Assembly: GCA_002342225.1 (NCBI GenBank)
Contig: DDPO01000091.1
Coordinates: 9,154 to 16,858, forward strand
From: Bdellovibrionaceae bacterium UBA2466
GTDB taxonomy: Bacteria; Bdellovibrionota; FAC87; UBA2466
Length of the DNA: 7,705 bases
Direction: 5' to 3'
The position numbers and the translations under genes are program-made. The notes below the pieces were generated by a model. That model searched no databases. It saw nothing but the letters and a program-made list of their open reading frames with translations, and was not told the DNA's origin. Positions 5,689 through 7,705 of this stretch are shown here, in pieces; positions within the stretch are counted from its first letter, which is position 1; the number at the start of each line of letters is the position of its first letter.

Positions 5689-6472
5689 AGTGAGAGAAAC
5701 TGGTTTTATATCAAAAGATACCAAGCTCTTTGTATCTTTAGCAGAGATGCCCGGTAACACTGGCACCGTCTGGTTTAACCATATGTTCACTCAATATAAA
5801 ATTGATGCGATTTACAAAGCCTTTAGAGTCGGACGTACAGATTTTGAAAAAGCTTTTCATGGTATTAGAGCTTTGGGCGTTGCGGGTGGCGCGATATCTA
5901 TGCCCTTCAAAAAATTGGCAGCTGACATGGTCGATGAGATGGTTGGAGTCTCCAAAGATATCTGTGTCATTAATACGTTTCTTCGAGATGTGGATGGAAG
6001 ATTGAAGGGTTTCAATACCGACTATGTAGCGGCTTTAAAATCTCTGCCTGAGAAAACCGAATCAGTTTATCTTCTTGGGTCGGGAGGAGTTGCAGCCTCT
6101 GTTGCTTGGGCAATTAGAAATAAGCAAAATATGCCGTTAACGGTTATTTCACGGCAAAAAAACAGGAGCTGCATTCCTAAGGTTGTTGATTGGAACTGGG
6201 TTTGTTGGGATGAGATGAATAAGCTTCCCCCGCCAGAAACACTGATCAATTGTACGCCGCTTGGAATGATCCCTTCGCTTGAGCTCAAGATTCCGAACCG
6301 CTGGTGGACACGAATCAAAACAGCGATCGATTTGACCTATCGACCTGAAGGTAATTTTTTTTCCAAACAAGCCGGAGAGAATGCCATTCACTTCATTGAT
6401 GGGAAGCAATTTGCTAATTGGCAAGCTGTAGAACAGTTTAAAATTTATACTGGAATTGAAATTAAAAATTAG
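5681..6472 (+). CDS. Shikimate dehydrogenase-like protein (AroE family, HI0607/SdhL type)
   Basis: The AroE family reduces 3-dehydroshikimate to shikimate with NADPH in aromatic amino acid synthesis. This 263-residue protein has the catalytic lysine in SMPFK (K77), the INTF block (97-100), the catalytic aspartate in NTDY (D114), the nucleotide loop GSGGVA (133-138), a following SRQK that suits NADP(H), INCTPLGM (189-196), and QAVEQFKIYTG (248-258). The usual substrate-binding SxS motif of AroE is replaced by MPGNTGTVWFN (23-33). By memory this and the IRALGVAGGAISMPFK stretch resemble Haemophilus HI0607 (SdhL), an AroE paralogue reported to act poorly on shikimate. Its physiological substrate is therefore uncertain, and it may not be the housekeeping enzyme. 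The start is GTG at 5681 (GCAGG four bases upstream) or GTG at 5690 (AAGGTGGA, 5678-5685, four bases upstream). Neither affects the fold. It overlaps the DUF983 gene by 8 bases. Confidence 0.88.
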   Translation: MDEVRETGFISKDTKLFVSLAEMPGNTGTVWFNHMFTQYKIDAIYKAFRVGRTDFEKAFHGIRALGVAGGAISMPFKKLAADMVDEMVGVSKDICVINTFLRDVDGRLKGFNTDYVAALKSLPEKTESVYLLGSGGVAASVAWAIRNKQNMPLTVISRQKNRSCIPKVVDWNWVCWDEMNKLPPPETLINCTPLGMIPSLELKIPNRWWTRIKTAIDLTYRPEGNFFSKQAGENAIHFIDGKQFANWQAVEQFKIYTGIEIKN

Positions 6473-6485
6473 GGGTGTTGAAACA

Positions 6486-7705
6486 ATGATGAAAAGTTAT
6501 TTTAGCAGCAAAATGAATCACTCGGAATTCTTTAAGAGGCGCAGGACGTTGAATTGGCTTACTTTGGGAATCACATACTCTGCGATGTACATGGGGCGCT
6601 ACAATCTTTCTTTTGCAAACAAAGCCCTTTCGCAGGCTTTTGGTTGGGATAAAACACAAATCGGTACCATCATAACGGCTGGTCTTTCAATTTACGGCTT
6701 TTCTGCAATTCTTAATGGACCTCTTGCTGATAAGGTAGGGGGGCGTCGAGCGATGTTGATGGGTGCTTCTGGAACAGTTGTATTCAATTTTTTATTTGGC
6801 CTTGGGGCTTACTTGGGATTTTTAGGCAAGGGATCCTTTTTGCTTACCTACTTTGCATCTATCTGGGCGCTTAATTCCTACTTTCAATCTTTCAGTGCTT
6901 TGGCTTTGATTAAAGTCAATGCAGGATGGTTTCACATCAGTGAGCGAGGGGTTTTCTCGGCTATCTTTGGTTCGATGATTCAAAGTGGTCGAGCTCTTAT
7001 TTTTGTGTTGGGCGGGATTTTGGTGGCTGCGTTTCCTTGGCAATGGGTATTTTTTGTGCCTTCGATTGTTGTGGCTGTCATGGCATTTTGTACTTTTAAA
7101 TTTGTTAGAAATAACCCTGAGGATTGTTCACTTCCACCCCTCGATGTTGAAGATGCAAGCAGCGGGGATACAGAGCCAGTGACCGTGAGGTATGTGTTGG
7201 GGAAGGTGTTTAAAAACCCCGTGACTTTGACGATTGCAGTCGCCGAATTTTGCACCGGTTTTGTTCGTCATGGTTTTGAACAGTGGTTTCCTCGTTACAT
7301 GATTGAGGTTCAGCATTTGAGCCTTGAATCTTCTGTGTTTCAAAAAGGGGCTTTGACAGTGGTGTTAGCCGGAATTCTTGGGGCTTTTTTTGCAGGCACT
7401 TTGTCCGATTGGGTTTTTAAGGGTCGAAGGACTCCGGTGGCATGTATTGGTTATGTAACCCAAGTTTTGTGTCTCGCTGTCGTCTGGCAGGCTCCAAGCA
7501 TGGGTTGGGTGATAACAGCTTTTGTTGTTAATTCATTTGCAATCAGCATGGTTCACTCGATGTTGTCTGGAACTGCATCTATGGACTTTGGTGGTAAAAG
7601 GGCCGCTGCGACGGCTGCAGGTATATTCGATGGTATGCAATATTTAGGTGGAAGTGTAGTCGGTATTGGGATGGGATGGCTCCTAGATCATATGGGCTGG
7701 GGAGT
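6486..7705 (+). CDS. MFS transporter of the organophosphate:phosphate antiporter (OPA) family, first 406 residues (C-terminus beyond right edge)
   Basis: This is an inner-membrane permease related to GlpT, UhpT and UhpC, which exchange phosphorylated compounds for phosphate. The frame is open from ATG 6486 to the window edge and covers about 11 predicted membrane helices. Features include MYMGRYNLSFA in TM1 (R38), MFS motif A GPLADKVGGRRAM (78-90), the short central linker VRNNPEDCSLPP (207-218) that resembles the VRDxPQSxGLPP segment of GlpT, and VRHGFEQWFPRYM in TM7 (R261). A second motif A copy, GTLSDWVFKGRR (304-315), and AGIFDGMQYLGGS (378-390) follow. R38 and R261 align, from memory, with the two phosphate-binding arginines of GlpT (R45, R269). 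GlpT His165 appears not conserved. An AGGGG (6471-6475) overlapping the previous stop lies 10 bases before the ATG; ATG 6489 is an alternative. It lies 13 bases after the shikimate dehydrogenase-like gene, so the two are probably co-transcribed. Substrate is unknown. Confidence 0.9.
   Translation, partial: MMKSYFSSKMNHSEFFKRRRTLNWLTLGITYSAMYMGRYNLSFANKALSQAFGWDKTQIGTIITAGLSIYGFSAILNGPLADKVGGRRAMLMGASGTVVFNFLFGLGAYLGFLGKGSFLLTYFASIWALNSYFQSFSALALIKVNAGWFHISERGVFSAIFGSMIQSGRALIFVLGGILVAAFPWQWVFFVPSIVVAVMAFCTFKFVRNNPEDCSLPPLDVEDASSGDTEPVTVRYVLGKVFKNPVTLTIAVAEFCTGFVRHGFEQWFPRYMIEVQHLSLESSVFQKGALTVVLAGILGAFFAGTLSDWVFKGRRTPVACIGYVTQVLCLAVVWQAPSMGWVITAFVVNSFAISMVHSMLSGTASMDFGGKRAAATAAGIFDGMQYLGGSVVGIGMGWLLDHMGWG

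Noticed and set aside
6822..7343. Several minus-strand open frames of 71-91 codons
   Set aside because: They lie entirely inside the continuous MFS reading frame, which has clear family motifs.

Overview
This 7.7 kb window looks like ordinary chromosome from a Gram-negative bacterium. It is diderm because it carries an outer-membrane secretin (GspD) and its inner-membrane partner (GspC). Moderate-to-low GC, judged by eye, compact gene spacing, a PDZ-type GspC with a proline-rich GspD, and an apparently exported acyl-CoA dehydrogenase are compatible with Bdellovibrionota or another former deltaproteobacterial lineage. That placement is an inference and is not proven here. No RNA genes, CRISPR arrays, insertion sequences or phage genes are visible.

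Layout. (1) 1-2283, minus strand: gspC followed by gspD, the start of a type II secretion operon. GspD runs off the left edge, so its C-terminal beta-barrel is not seen. A 194-bp divergent gap (2284-2477) holds a possible sigma-54-type promoter for gspCD. (2) 2478-3817, plus strand: a DUF309 protein and a cation diffusion facilitator (probable zinc exporter), 2 bp apart. (3) 3830-5110, minus strand: an acyl-CoA dehydrogenase family protein with an N-terminal signal sequence, converging on the transporter gene with only 12 bp between them. (4) A 203-bp divergent, partly AT-rich gap (5111-5313). (5) 5314-7705, plus strand: a DUF983 zinc-ribbon membrane protein, a shikimate dehydrogenase-like protein of the HI0607/SdhL type, and an organophosphate:phosphate-antiporter-like MFS permease that runs off the right edge. 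These three form a probable operon, with an 8-bp overlap and then a 13-bp gap.

How the genes relate. gspC and gspD act together: GspC links the inner-membrane platform to the periplasmic N-domains of the secretin, and the gspD ribosome-binding site overlaps the gspC stop codon, which suggests translational coupling. DUF309 and the zinc transporter are probably co-transcribed, but no functional link is known to me. The third operon combines an uncharacterised membrane protein, an oxidoreductase of uncertain substrate and a transporter. A shared small-molecule role is possible but speculative.

I did not find a convincing undescribed multi-gene system. The points most worth a second look are the acyl-CoA dehydrogenase with a signal peptide and an Asp in place of the usual catalytic Glu, the possibly leaderless DUF983 gene, the sigma-54-like element upstream of gspC, and the SdhL-type enzyme with an altered substrate loop.
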